A stretch of DNA of 64,000 nt from contig NC_063018.1 of the NCBI RefSeq assembly GCF_020509005.1, positions 806,001-870,000 on the forward strand, written 5' to 3'. This DNA is from Fulvia fulva (taxonomy: Eukaryota; Ascomycota; Dothideomycetes; Mycosphaerellales; Mycosphaerellaceae). Position numbers and translations under genes: made by a program. The notes under the pieces are model-generated. The model was not told where the DNA came from and searched no databases. It saw only the letters and a list, made by a program, of their open reading frames with translations. How positions within the stretch are numbered: position 1 is the first letter of the stretch; every line of letters begins with the position of its first letter. Positions 10,853 through 21,635 of this stretch are shown one piece after another.

Positions 10853-12902
10853 TTAGTCGTCGTTTCGCAGGACGATAGCTGAGAGTTCGGTAGTTCCTGC
10901 TTCACGAGCGAGCTCAAGCATAGTCTCCCACCCGGCTTCGTCGTCGATTTCGATGTCGATAGCTTCAGTCCCGTGATCCAGCTTGTGAATGGACATGCTC
11001 AGCGCCGCGATGCTCTTTCCTTGTAGTTTCCTGCTTAGCTTTTTGCTTATGTCGTGGTATAGATCTTGCACACTGACATTGGAGCTGATGAGGACGACGT
11101 TGCGACCAGCTGTCCAGTCGGCTGTAAGCCAGATGCGTATGCGCTCGGAGGCAGCCAACGAAGGCTGGGCAGACGCCGTGCTTGATCTCTTCATGACTGG
11201 CTCTGCCGCTATCCTTTCTTGCTTGTCCGGCACCGCTATATTCGCGTCGGAAGCAGCAGATCCTTCACGTGTGGCATTCGGCCGGAGCAGAGGTGCAGGC
11301 GTGGCATCGTACAGGCTATCATAGTCATCGCTGCGTGCAGGCAGCGTCGCAGGTCCTGCAGAAACACTTCTTTGGCCGCTCGTCGTAAAGCCCAGCGATG
11401 CGAAAAGAGAGCCAGCAGTGAGGGCTGCAGCGGCTGATAAAGGCTGAGAGTTCTCGTGCGTATTTATCGCGCGGAATCCTGCTCCAGTAGCCGCTTGTTC
11501 TGACAATGCCACCGCCTGACTATCAGTATGACGGCGCTTTGCGTCATGTGCGAAGTCGTCGGTCGCTGCCGCGCGACCTTTGCCTTTCGCTGCGGGAGAC
11601 GCTTGGTACTTGGAAGTGGCGGTAAGGTAGATTGTGGTGCTATAGCCGCCGTCGACTCTCCAGAACGACCAGTAGTCGGGGTTCCTCTTGTCTCTTCGAA
11701 TTAATGCGAAGACTTCTCTACCACGAAGGCGGCATGGGAAATGCCACAGCTGAAAAGTGTCAATGACGGCCAAGCAAGATGGATTTCATCACTCACATTC
11801 TTTTGCAGGACCGTCTGGTTGTCGGGATCTTCGTGTGTAATACCTTCGCATTTGACCTTGACCAGGCCTGCTGGAGAGTTTTTGGAATTGAAAGCCTTGC
11901 AGGCGGCACACTCGAGCATTATAGATCGCTCTGCTGGCACTTCGTCAAACATGTATGGCTGTCAAGCAGAATGGCGTCAGCGTTACTCTGGAGAGCTATG
12001 TGGTTATGGGGAAGGGGATGCTGTAAGCAACGAGGCACAGCGCTTCGAGAGGCGTTGGTCTCAGCACTGCTGAAACATTCCTGCTTCCACACGTACCTCT
12101 TCCCGCCCTTTGCCCTCATCGCCAAAAGTAGCATCCATATAGTTCTGGCACACATCGTCGAAAGACGGACCATTGACAGCTTGATCGTAGTTGTGCATGT
12201 CGCCCAGCCATATTCCATTCTCTTTCAGCCACGAAGCGTTGTAGTGCGCGTCAATGCCGCTTCCTTCAGTAAAGCACTGTAGTGTACTCGGACTGGGCGC
12301 CAAAGATGCGCGGGTGCTGCGTGATGCGTGAACTTGCGATGTCGTCGTGTAGCTCGGGTCCGTCGAGTCGTCTCTCATCTTGCGAATGTTCTCTTTTCGA
12401 TAGCGCCAGATCTTCTCGATGACTACTTTCGATAGCGTATTACGTATACTGCGCATGGTAATCAGTCATAGTCACCAGGAGAACAGGCTGGCAGGATCTC
12501 CATACAATTCTCGATCGACGGGCACGTCCCAGTACAGATCCCGCTCATATGGTGCGCTCCGTGCACCTTCACCTGGCTGTAGAAGCCATGGGCGTGCTTC
12601 TGACGATGTCCATATCTCCGGGCCGTACTGATCGCTCAGGGACAAGGCCGCATGGCGAACTTGCGCCCCGTGCAAGATCTCGTCGTTGTCTTTGGTGCAG
12701 TGCGTCTGTTGCGTTAGCCGGTATAGAAGACCGGAGTCGTTCGATAACGAATTACCTTGCAAAGTTGATCAATGTCTTTGAAATACATGTCGTGGACAGG
12801 AGCAGCCTCCGACAGCTTCCAGTCGATGCCACGCTTTGTGAAAGGCGCCCGCAGACCAAGCTGCGAGAGTAGATCGGTGACTCTTGGACACGAGCGTACC
12901 AT
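10853..12902 (-). CDS. Gene A: unrecognised protein of a local four-gene family
   Basis: Five exons fit canonical GT-AG introns and one frame: 12902-12756, 12705-12506, 12448-12097, 11958-11797 and 11749-10853 (585 aa). Introns are 50, 57, 138 and 47 nt, and the first two have good branch sites (GCTAAC and CTGATT type). The N-terminal half holds a module with YGPEIWTSSEARPWL followed by an (F)IRNTLSKVVIEKIW helix. That module is shared with gene D (EFGERLWLSPALQDRPWL, then IKGLLAKLL), and the intron at this point has the same position and phase. The middle has a CAAC pair. The C-terminal about 95 residues (IRIWLTADW to the end) match the end of gene C, around an acidic DDEAGW motif. I do not recognise a known family. 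The C-terminal region could be a ubiquitin-like or PB1-like fold, which is inference only. Confidence 0.75.
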
Positions 12903-13182
12903 TTTGTATCAGTGGCACGACGATGGTACTGTGTTGGGGCTGCAATGGTGTTGAGGTGGTGGTGTGGCTGAGAGTGGTGGACGGAGTAGGAGGTGGAAGA
13001 GGGTCGGGGGAAGGAAGGTGACCACCCAACGGCCGCCCCGCTTGGCAGGAACCTTGCACCTTGTCATCTCGTTCCCACAGCCAGATAGTGGGCCAGGTCA
13101 ATGATTACATATGTGATGCTGTTGAATCACGGACAAGATGACGGGTAGGTCTTGGTGGACATAGGTGCTGCTCTGGCCTCCT

Positions 13183-14603
13183 TCATTCATCTCCTGGTTC
13201 TGCACTCATGGCTCGAGCCCAATTGGGCGGCTTTCGCTTTACAAAGGCGCCAACTGCGCCAAGATATCCTTCATGTCGCAGGAAGAACGCTTGCTTCGTT
13301 GCTTTACTCCAGAACTTGATGGCAAAGGATAATGTGTGTATCGTCTGTTGGTGGCCGCGTATGAAAGATCCGCCAAAGTATATTCGCTTCAGGTCGTGCT
13401 TTTCTGATTGTAAGTAGGCGATTTGACCGATGTTATTACTAACGTGTCGTCAGCGATACAAGTCATATACTGTCGTCGATGCACATACCTGATGGCGTAA
13501 AGCAAACTACGCGATATATCCTCCGGTTTGAACATGCGGCCGTCACCGACCAGACCACTACCAGCGGCCTCGTCCATGTCGTGAGTAAGAGGTGTGAACT
13601 TCGTCCTCGTATCGCCATTACTGCAAGTGCCATCTTCGGCCTGTCTTTCTGCTTCTCGCTTTCGTTTGAGCACTTTGCCAAAACTACTCGCGATCGTCCT
13701 TTCGCTCAGGCCAATCTTCTCGTAACCCATGCCTTCTCCATAAATGTCACCAACCAAAAGATCGACTGCGCTGTTGTCGCCTTTGTCGGCCATGTCCAAC
13801 ATGTCATCGAAGTTACGTGCTCCAGTGAGTAAAGATAGGAGTCCCCACAAAGTACCACCTCCAAGTGATGTACCACCAATACGCTGGTATTGCGCTGGCC
13901 CAGACACTTTGATCATCGAAACACCACTTCCAATGTTGACCAGGAGGTAAGGATAGACGTCAGATCGTGGCTCCTGGAACTCTACTGCATTATCTGGGTC
14001 GCTGTCGTTGTATGTGAAGACCTCGTTGGGGATCTGCGTAATAAAGAAGTCGAGACCCTTGATGAGACATTCCATCTCGTCCTCCCGCTCGACTTCAACA
14101 CCAAGCCGTTCCTTAATTCGATCGTAGAATTTGTAAGCCCCGCCACCGGTCGCCATGATACTCAGTTTGGTTGCCTTGTCCATGCCATTCGTTTGCTGAT
14201 GCTTCACCTGGAGCGTCCGCAGATACTCGATGCATGCGTCAATCTTATCTGTCTCAAATGAAAGAAAGCTGAGCCTGCCGCCGAGTTCTTGCGATGTGCT
14301 TTCTCTAGTAAAGTAAACGACCTTTGCAAGCGAGCCACCAATGTCTGCTGCCACATGGCTCACCACCGCGGTATGGTTCGGAAGTCGAATGTCTCGCTTG
14401 TGGTGCTGAAAGGAATGCTCCTCGTCCTCCTGCTGGCTGCTGGTGGGAGATCGATCTGGTGAAGAGTCTCCATCTTCGTGGTCAATGATATGAGCGCCAG
14501 TGACATTGATCTTGATCGATCCCGGTTGTGCAATTGCTTGCTGCATATCAGCCGAGCTTGATAGCCTTCGTTTCTTCATGGCCGGTCGTACAATCTCCGC
14601 CAT
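13183..14603 (-). CDS. CAB1: Pantothenate kinase
   Basis: Catalyses ATP-dependent phosphorylation of pantothenate, the first and controlling step of coenzyme A synthesis. Two exons, 14603-13489 and 13438-13183, with a 50-nt intron (GTATGT...GTTAG), give 456 aa. Eukaryotic type II motifs are present: DIGGSLAKVVYF near residue 88, ATGGGAYKFYDRI, the NIGSGVSMIKV nucleotide loop, GGTSLGGGTLWGL, and a spliced C-terminus with NIGQIAYLQSEKH, IYFGGSFIRGH and FLRHEGYLGAVGAF. The intron joins in frame at the conserved NNIGQIAY site, which supports the model. The first 70 residues are low-complexity and acidic, a common fungal extension. It shares an upstream region with rtf2. Confidence 0.96.
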
Positions 14604-15076
14604 GATTGTGGTCGATTATGGGCACTGGAATTGTATTGCCGCGCAAAACAAGCCTTGGATCGACTGGTCACGTTTGCACTTCCCCCAAATGGCAGGCGAG
14701 GTAAGCTTCTGTGGCTGACTCTTGCCGAGGGAGCTCCAGGCGAGGTGAATGAAGTGAAAGAACAATATGTACAATCATGGGCGATGGTGTGCCAGGTTAC
14801 GCCAGCCTTCAACGTAAGAATGCTTGGCGTTGTTGAGGACTGAGTGGTAATAGTAAACGCATTTTGTGTAATCAGGAGTTGCTGATTCCTCGGGTTGGGA
14901 CCAAAAGTGGTTTGATATCTTGCCGAGGGAGGAAGGTTGAACTAGCGGGCTGCCGGATGTGCCGATGGAACTTGCGCCACGCGAAAGCACGTGTCGGCGC
15001 GAAAGCATCACTCCTTCCATTCGTGCAAGCCGAACACCAACAACACAGCCTTGACACTACAGTACCATCGACCGCC
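14604..15076. promoter_or_regulatory. Shared upstream region of pantothenate kinase and rtf2
   Basis: This 473-bp region separates two divergent housekeeping genes and presumably holds both promoters. A CACGTG core lies near 14989. No gene is supported inside it. Confidence 0.5.
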
Positions 15077-16000
15077 ATGGGTAACGACGGCGGCAGTATC
15101 CCGACTCGCCGCGAGCTGGTCAAGGAAGCAGCACGTGATCCCAGCGCGACACAGATCAAGGAGACGCAGCACGAGCACCAAGAGTTCCACTGGACGACAG
15201 ACCCCATATCGCTAGAGCCGCTGGCGCATCCCGTGGTATCAGACTCATCGGGAAAGCTGTACAACAAATCCACGATCCTTGAGTATCTCGTGGAAGGTAC
15301 GCGGAAGGAAGATGCCGACCGCATCACACAAGGCTCGATCCGAAGTCTAAAGGACGTGGTGGAGGTCAAGTTCGAGGTGGACAAGGAGGCTACCGAGTCG
15401 GCGAACGGCGCGACCAAGCACGTCTACTGGAAGTGTCCTGTGACAGGCGACAGGCTGGGCCCGGGCTCAAAGGCGGCGTACATTGTGCCCTGCGGTCATG
15501 CTTTCTCTGGCAGTGCGATCAAGGAAGTGTCGGGCGAGAAGTGCTTGACATGCGAGACGGAGTATGCTTCGAACGATATCATACCGATCGTCCCCACATC
15601 AAGAGAGGACATTGCGAGGTTATCACTACGAGCCAGGACATTACTGGAGAAGAACTTGTCACATTCGCTGAAGAAGGCGCCCGGCGGGAAGAAGCGCAAG
15701 AAGAAGGACGAGCCGACTGAGGTCCTGGCGGATGAGAACTCGGGGTCAACGAACAAGGTGAAATCGAAAGCATCCTCCAAGGTCAAGGATATGGGAGAGA
15801 ATGGTGCAAATGGCATCAACAACGCCTCCACGGCATCGCTCACGGCCCAGGTCATGGAAGAGCAAGAAAAGGCTAAGAGGCGAAGGCTGGAGAATGACAA
15901 CGTCAAGAGTCTATTCTCCTCCAGGGATCAGAGTAAGCCGATTGGCAAGAGCAGTGACTTCATGACACGAGGATTCAGTGTTCCACAGGCGAAGCGATGA
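15077..16000 (+). CDS. rtf2: Rtf2 family replication-termination / fork protein
   Basis: Rtf2 proteins carry a divergent RING-like (C2HC2) domain and act at stalled replication forks; in fission yeast Rtf2 supports site-specific termination at RTS1. The single-exon frame gives 307 aa. MGNDGGSIPTRRELVK is the family's usual start, so ATG 15077 is preferred to upstream in-frame starts. The first half has TTDPISLEPL, the KCPVTGDRLGP segment, VPCGHAFS and KCLTCETEY, which supply the Cys/His set. The second half is Lys-rich with a nuclear-localisation-like KKRKKK run and a conserved SLFSSRD segment near the end. It is divergent with pantothenate kinase. Confidence 0.93.
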   Translation: MGNDGGSIPTRRELVKEAARDPSATQIKETQHEHQEFHWTTDPISLEPLAHPVVSDSSGKLYNKSTILEYLVEGTRKEDADRITQGSIRSLKDVVEVKFEVDKEATESANGATKHVYWKCPVTGDRLGPGSKAAYIVPCGHAFSGSAIKEVSGEKCLTCETEYASNDIIPIVPTSREDIARLSLRARTLLEKNLSHSLKKAPGGKKRKKKDEPTEVLADENSGSTNKVKSKASSKVKDMGENGANGINNASTASLTAQVMEEQEKAKRRRLENDNVKSLFSSRDQSKPIGKSSDFMTRGFSVPQAKR

Positions 16001-16034
16001 TGACAGAGGAACCTTTCCTTACGAGATACATGAG

Positions 16035-16757
16035 CTACAAGAAAGAGATGTTCACATCGACCTCCTCACTCGCCCCATCCTTGGCCAGTTGTCGTTCCAG
16101 ATGCCGCCGAGCAGTTCTCATGACCACCCGCCATGCCGGCTCATCTCCACGTGCCACGAAGTATGGCACTTCACAAGGCGCACAAGGAAAGTAGATCTTT
16201 GCGGCCGATAGGAGTCTCTCCCGTGGTGTACCGGGCATAGTTGTCCTGAAGATGACATCAAAGGCTGACTGTTGGGTCATGTCGCTGTTGAGCATCACCA
16301 CCTTCCGAATAGCGTCAGGGAGCCGGCATCCGGCGGCCGGTCTGAAGCGCGGCAGCTTTGTAGTCTGCCCGCCCGCTGGGGTGGGCGGTGTTTCTGCGTC
16401 CGCTACAGAGGGCTGTGCTGGAGTTCGCGCTCCCTGCGACTTAGCCGACGAATGCAATTCAGCTCGCCGTCGGTTCGAGATTTGACGCCGCCTTTTCCTT
16501 TCGGCACTCGTCTCGTTCATCCGTCGATGGCGGCGAGCTCCTTTTGGGCCTCGGAACGAGCATTGGGCCCCTTGCGCCTGGCAAAAATTGCAAGCTCCTA
16601 TACCGTCGCCTCCGCCCTCGCATCTCGTATGGCGCTGTCGGCAACGCCTGCAAGGGCCACGCCTCGGTGTGAAAGATGTTCCTTTCTTGGAGTCGAACGG
16701 AGAACTTGAGGACAACTCACAACTGTCGTTGCCGGACCTAGCGCGGTCGGCTATTCT
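16035..16757 (-). CDS. Gene B: short zinc-cluster member of the A-D family (5' end unresolved)
   Basis: The open frame gives about 241 codons. Near the N-terminus lies a cysteine cluster (PCRRCRQRHTRC, then ACNFCQAQGAQC), a spacing resembling Zn2Cys6 or related zinc modules, followed by a basic stretch with an ERKRRRQISNRRR-like tract. The last about 90 residues (VVMLNSDMTQQSAFDVIF ... EPAWRVVM) resemble the C-terminal module of genes A, C and D. No ATG lies in frame before the cluster. A good acceptor (ATATTGCAG) falls just upstream at 16758, so a 5' exon is expected but was not found. It is head-to-head with gene C and almost touching it. Confidence 0.6.
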   Translation of the reverse strand, partial: RIADRARSGNDSCELSSSSPFDSKKGTSFTPRRGPCRRCRQRHTRCEGGGDGIGACNFCQAQGAQCSFRGPKGARRHRRMNETSAERKRRRQISNRRRAELHSSAKSQGARTPAQPSVADAETPPTPAGGQTTKLPRFRPAAGCRLPDAIRKVVMLNSDMTQQSAFDVIFRTTMPGTPRERLLSAAKIYFPCAPCEVPYFVARGDEPAWRVVMRTARRHLERQLAKDGASEEVDVNISFL

Positions 16758-16764
16758 CTGCAAT

Positions 16765-18431
16765 ATGTCAGACGAACGCCTACTTCATGAGGATGGTCGA
16801 GCTGTACCTCTCCTCCATAGCCACCATGCGACACATTTCAACACAGAGAGAAGCGTCGCAAAGAGCTTTCACATGCTACGGTTGGGAGGCATCCTCATGG
16901 ACCACATCACGACGATCCGAATGATCATACCGAGCGTCCACTCTCTTTCGAGTGGAGCGCAAGCAAGGACGACCGAGGACCAGAATTCTGGCGGATTCTC
17001 AAGTATGGGCTGGAAAGAGGCACCTGGCACAAGACGAAGCCGCCTCAAATCTGGAAGGACATCTACCGCGGAAGACATCAGTTGAATGGTCGTCCTTTGC
17101 GTCTGAGGCCAGCAAAACAGTTCAGATCAACGCTGATCGAGAATGTCGAATCGGCCTTGATCCAGATCAGTGGCGAACTGCAAGAAGGCCCCGGCGCTTG
17201 CGATCACTGCAAGACAAAGTGTGGCCCTTGGACCGAATGTGTGGTCTCCGATGAATTCCAGAGGGGAGCTTGTGGGAACTGTGTGTACAACAAGATGAGT
17301 TCCCGATGTTCATTTCGCAGGGTTGGTGAGTAGGTATAAATGTGTTCGCGGAAATAATGCTCATACCATACAGCTTCGGAAGCCCACGACTTGGAGAACG
17401 CGGACGAATATAATTCGTACGATCATAGACACAGCCAAGACAGAGAGTCTGCCCACTTCGACAGCGATTCTGATTCTGGAAGTATTCGATCAGCTGGTAC
17501 GGGTCCTAGCATGCGAGGCACACCAGCACCTTCGCGATATGCAATCAAAGCGATCGAGCCCATCGAGCACCGTCACGATGGCGGAATTGGCAGACGATAC
17601 GAGAAAAAGTCGCATCGCTTGCGTGCCCAAGGCAACCAGATCGACGGGCAAAACGTGCTGATCTACACCGATCCTCGTCCTCCCAGCACGCTCGACGACA
17701 CGGTCAACAGCAACCCGGGCTCGAGCCGCATAATGTCGGACTGGTTGTGTCCAGCTCTAGGCCAGGCCCAAGCTGCTCAGGACTCCAAAGCTGTAGATGT
17801 GGACTTGGTGTATTCGTTCGAACAATCACATTTGCCGCAAAAGTATCGCGCTACCGAAGGAGAACAGAGTTCCAAAGCGAGCAACGTGACTGCCCAGATA
17901 CTAGCAATCGATCATGGTCGGCTCATCAACTACACAACCGCCGGCGCGCAATCTGAGCCGCCCAGAAGCGGACCTTCTTCTAAAGGCAACAACATGTCGT
18001 CAAAGTACGCCGCCTCGTCCCCATCACCCGAGGCACGAAATGCGCCACCATCGCCTCCATCGCCACCATCACGCTCTACAAACTTAATAGCCGCACCGAA
18101 ACAAGTGTCTGTGGAACCGATGACAATAACATCTATGTACCCGCCGACTTCCTGTCAGCGCTTCCTCGTATCCTTTGTTGTCGAAGGAAGCTCCGTGCAG
18201 AGAGCTATTGCTCTGGATGACTCCATGAGTGTACAGACTGTCTTTGACGTTGTAGGGCGCAAGGTACAGCGCATTTTGCTAGACAAGGGAATCGCTGAGC
18301 TCGGCTTCGGCGTGAATGGAGGGATGGTTGTCGTTGATGTGGATGACCAAGACGGGTGGCAATTCGTTCTGAACAAAGTGAAGGGGGAAAGTCTGAGCGC
18401 TATCGATGGCACTGTCATGGTGCAGGAGTAG
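16765..18431 (+). CDS. Gene C: cysteine-cluster member of the A-D family
   Basis: The secure part is two exons, ...-17325 and 17374-18431, joined by a 48-nt GTGAGT...ACAG intron in phase 1. The 5' end has no ATG in frame. A first exon 16765-16803 spliced with a 47-nt intron to 16851 would give 523 aa, but this is tentative. Upstream lies the shared module: GPEFWRILKYGL, then FRSTLIENVESALIQ, comparable with gene A. Next is a cysteine cluster (CDHCKTKCGPWTEC, then CGNCVYNKMSSRC). A long Ser/Pro-rich low-complexity middle follows. The C-terminus (RFLVSFVVEG ... DVDDQDGWQFVL) aligns with gene A. It may be a nuclear or DNA-binding protein; the function is unknown. Confidence 0.7.
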
Positions 18432-18938
18432 CACACATAGCGACTGACGTATGGATGTACAATGGTCTACATCACATTCCATACTGGCATCGTAAAGCTG
18501 CGTTTTCAAGCGTTGATATCCGGCTGCATCGAGTCTTGTTGTCCACAGCTTATGCGGATGGTGCATCCATACAAGGCTTGTCGCTGGTGAACATAGGCCT
18601 TCAAGCTCCGTTGAGTTCACGTCCTTGCAAATTCATCTTCCAGTCAGGTCAATAGAATATATTGGGCCGGGATACTCAATAAAGTAACAGGGGACTAGCA
18701 AGAAGATGCCTACACGCTATACATGCTCCTGAAGCTTCCGTATTGGATTCTTGTACCTAGGAACTAGTACTCGAGGCCCTGCGGGGCCTCTAAATGAGTC
18801 ACTCGCCCTCCTACTGCCGGCCCTCCTCCATCCTCCATTCTCCTACGTACTCGGACCTCTGGGTGATACCTTCGAGTAGGCGGCCTGTCATTACTCGAAC
18901 CCTCCCGACCATCGTTGAGCATCAGTTCCATTGGCATC
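18432..18938. other. Intergenic region between genes C and D
   Basis: About 500 bp with normal composition. I see no gene. The sequence near 18890-18935 leads directly into the gene D start. Confidence 0.5.
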
Positions 18939-21224
18939 ATGCTGAAGGAACCTAGCTCGCTCCGCCCTTCGACAGGAAGCAGCGCTTGTTCGCAACCCCC
19001 GGGTCCTGAATGGAATGACCGGGAGCGCAGGTGTCTGACAGACCTAGGTCTACGGGCGTGCATGACTGCGAGGAGTCGCCATACAAAGGCGGCGATCGCA
19101 GAGTTCAATGATGCTCTACGTGGTGTTGTGGAAGTCATGGTCGATTCCAAATCGGGCAATGCGAAGGATATTGTTCAGGGGGCCACGGAGCTCACAGACG
19201 AGTTCGGAGAAAGGCTCTGGCTTTCACCAGCACTTCAAGACAGGCCATGGCTTTTCGAAGCTGCGCCAGTCTTCTCCATGAACTATGAGCGGTACGGTCG
19301 TCTTGCTACCGTAGAGTGTTATGTCATTGCTAACGTTGACCAGTATCAAAGGGCTGCTTGCCAAGCTTCTCCAAGCAATGCTCGATGCTCGCCAACACCG
19401 CAGTGCGGTTGTAGAAGACTCTGGTGGTCAGCTTTCAGCAGAGTGCACGAGTTCGTCACGCAATGCATGCTTCGATGCAGACGGGGACGCTGCTGATAAG
19501 CACGGGATCTCAACGACCCACTCTACAAAGGACGTACGAGTCTCGACTTGTGAGCGGTCAGAACAATCCACCGCAGAGGCGGCCCGCAGTGCATTCAAGG
19601 TCGTTGCCAGCAAAGCCAAACGAACAGCAATCCAACAACATTGAAAGACATTGGCCCGTGGACTGGTACGCAAAGCTTGCGCCTGGTATACTTGTCGCGG
19701 ATGCCGAGAGCCTTCCCCCCACCCGTGCGGAGGGCCTTGGCAAACAGATGCTCCAGAATCTGGCCTGGCTAGCCAAGTACACCGATGGGACGTCATTTGA
19801 CCTAGCCAAGAAGGCTCTCCTGGCCGAGCTACTACGTCGCCGCAGTGGTCAAGTACCTAAAGACAACACTCGCATTTCCACAAAACCGACGTTACAGCCT
19901 CAGGACGTCATTCGGGTCATCGAGCGAGTCGTTCCAGGATGTGCGAATCAGTGGAAGTCGTGTACGAGCGACGCTTCTCACATTGCTGCGTCGGAGAACC
20001 CCAGGCGCAAGAGTCAAGAGGATGTCAGGAAGCAAGGTACCGAGAAGAAGCTATGCCCGACCACGACGGAGTGGTATTCGTCTTCCTCTACAGCCAAGGG
20101 TGCGGATGACGGACAGCCGCAAAAGCCGGCTGAGCCGATATCTGTTCGCCCAAAAAGGTTGGAGGCAGCCTCAATCACGATTAAGAGCCCACGAATTCCC
20201 TCGACCGAAAGTGTGGGCAGAACGAAGCCTGACATTCCTTCCCAGACCAGCAACGACACAGATCAGAGTGAACAAGCTGGACCGAATCGTGGAGTCACAG
20301 CCCAGACACCCACTCAGACTGCCCATGCCAATGATGGAATTGGATCGAGCCGTGGAGTAACAGCCGAAACACAAAGTCCGGCTACAACTGAATACTTCCA
20401 TGCGCTACCATTTACCGCCATCAACGGGACCAAGCCTGAAGCCGCGGCCAAGATCGACAGTAGTAGACGGACAGTCAACACAGCCATACTGACCGACCGG
20501 ACAAAGACATCGACCTCGTCCGGGACCGACCCGGTCGATACTACACCCGTCCAGGGACCTGCAAATGCATCGACCTTGGCCTCTGGGAAGACAAGACCCG
20601 AAAGTCGATGTGATTGACCTGGCTAGCGTATGCTCGTCGCCAAGCACTCCTTCGCCAGAGCCGGGCGTAGAAGATTGGCAAGGATCATTGAGCTGTCAGA
20701 ATAGAGCTTCGCCAATCCCTGATGGCAACGCCTCAAGTGACGACTCTGATTTGAGCTCAAATGCTTCACCGGTAAGGGACCCATTGTCCCGAGTAGCCTC
20801 CATTCTAGCGACCACGTTCGAGAAAGGTCCCAGTCCAACCGCATCTCCTCTCTCGAAAACCCTCTCGAAAGCCGCACTCCAGGACCCAGACTTCAATGAC
20901 TTAGAACAAGAACTCGTCGAACTCAGACTATCCATCCGTGGAGATCCTTCACCTCCAATCGAGATCGCTTTCCAACACTGTCTGACCATCGAAGGCATCC
21001 TCGACCAGGTCCTGCAGAGCCCATTCTGTGACGTCGTTGACCTCGAAGAGCAGTGTCAAGGCCTATGGCTAAGATCCTCGATGCCGCTGGGCACGAAGGA
21101 GATCTTCATGGGTCCGTCACAGTCTGAGACCTATGTGGAGTTCCTTCGGCAAGTGAAGGAGGAGTCGAGGATGGCAGCGGGCGGCCCAGTTGTTGCCGCC
21201 GTGGAGATTGAGTTGTTTTGGTGA
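18939..21224 (+). pseudogene. Gene D: family member with a probable frameshift
   Basis: Exon 1 is 18939-19291. A 52-nt intron (GTACGG, branch GCTAAC) leads to exon 2 at 19344, and an unusually short 43-nt GT-AG intron (19534-19576) restores frame into 19577 onward. Near 20590 the reading frame changes by one base with no plausible splice sites: the current frame stops at 20615, while the next frame continues convincingly from KVDVIDLASVC to VEIELFW at 21224. An extra G after a CCC run would explain this. The N-terminal module (EFGERLWLSPALQDRPWL) matches gene A with a conserved phase-2 intron, and the C-terminus fits the shared module. It is either a recently broken paralogue or an assembly error. 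Confidence 0.6.
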
Positions 21225-21635
21225 ACTTGAGGTGTGAAGCTGAGACCGAGTCACGGAGCTGAGGATGATTGGGGAGACTTGAAGGCGTTGATGCTCACTA
21301 CCCGGACGGCTTTCTCATGCTGTGAAGTCCTGGCAATAGCAGTGGTGGACCAAAGTAGTACTCGCCATTGGGCGGCCTTCACAATATCTTCATTGTAATT
21401 TGTTTGTTTCCTACATACAAATTGTGCATGTTGGTATAACTACACAAATCATAAAAATTTCTCCGCTATATAACACAAAAAATTCCTTGGGGGTATCGTT
21501 CAAACATTTGACTCTCGTAGCGTGACTGCGGGCCACGGCATGCATCCATCTTGCTGTGGTTGTTCTCGCTTCCAGAACGTACATTTTCCATGTCTCTCAC
21601 CATATCATATCAGGTCATGAGTTCGCTGCACTCTC
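21225..21635. other. Convergent 3' region
   Basis: AT-rich sequence between the ends of gene D and the choline oxidase gene. It probably holds the 3' ends of both transcripts. No gene is seen. Confidence 0.5.

Noticed and set aside
11779..12282. 167-codon plus-strand frame over gene A
   Set aside because: It is the antisense of spliced exons whose introns join in frame on the minus strand.
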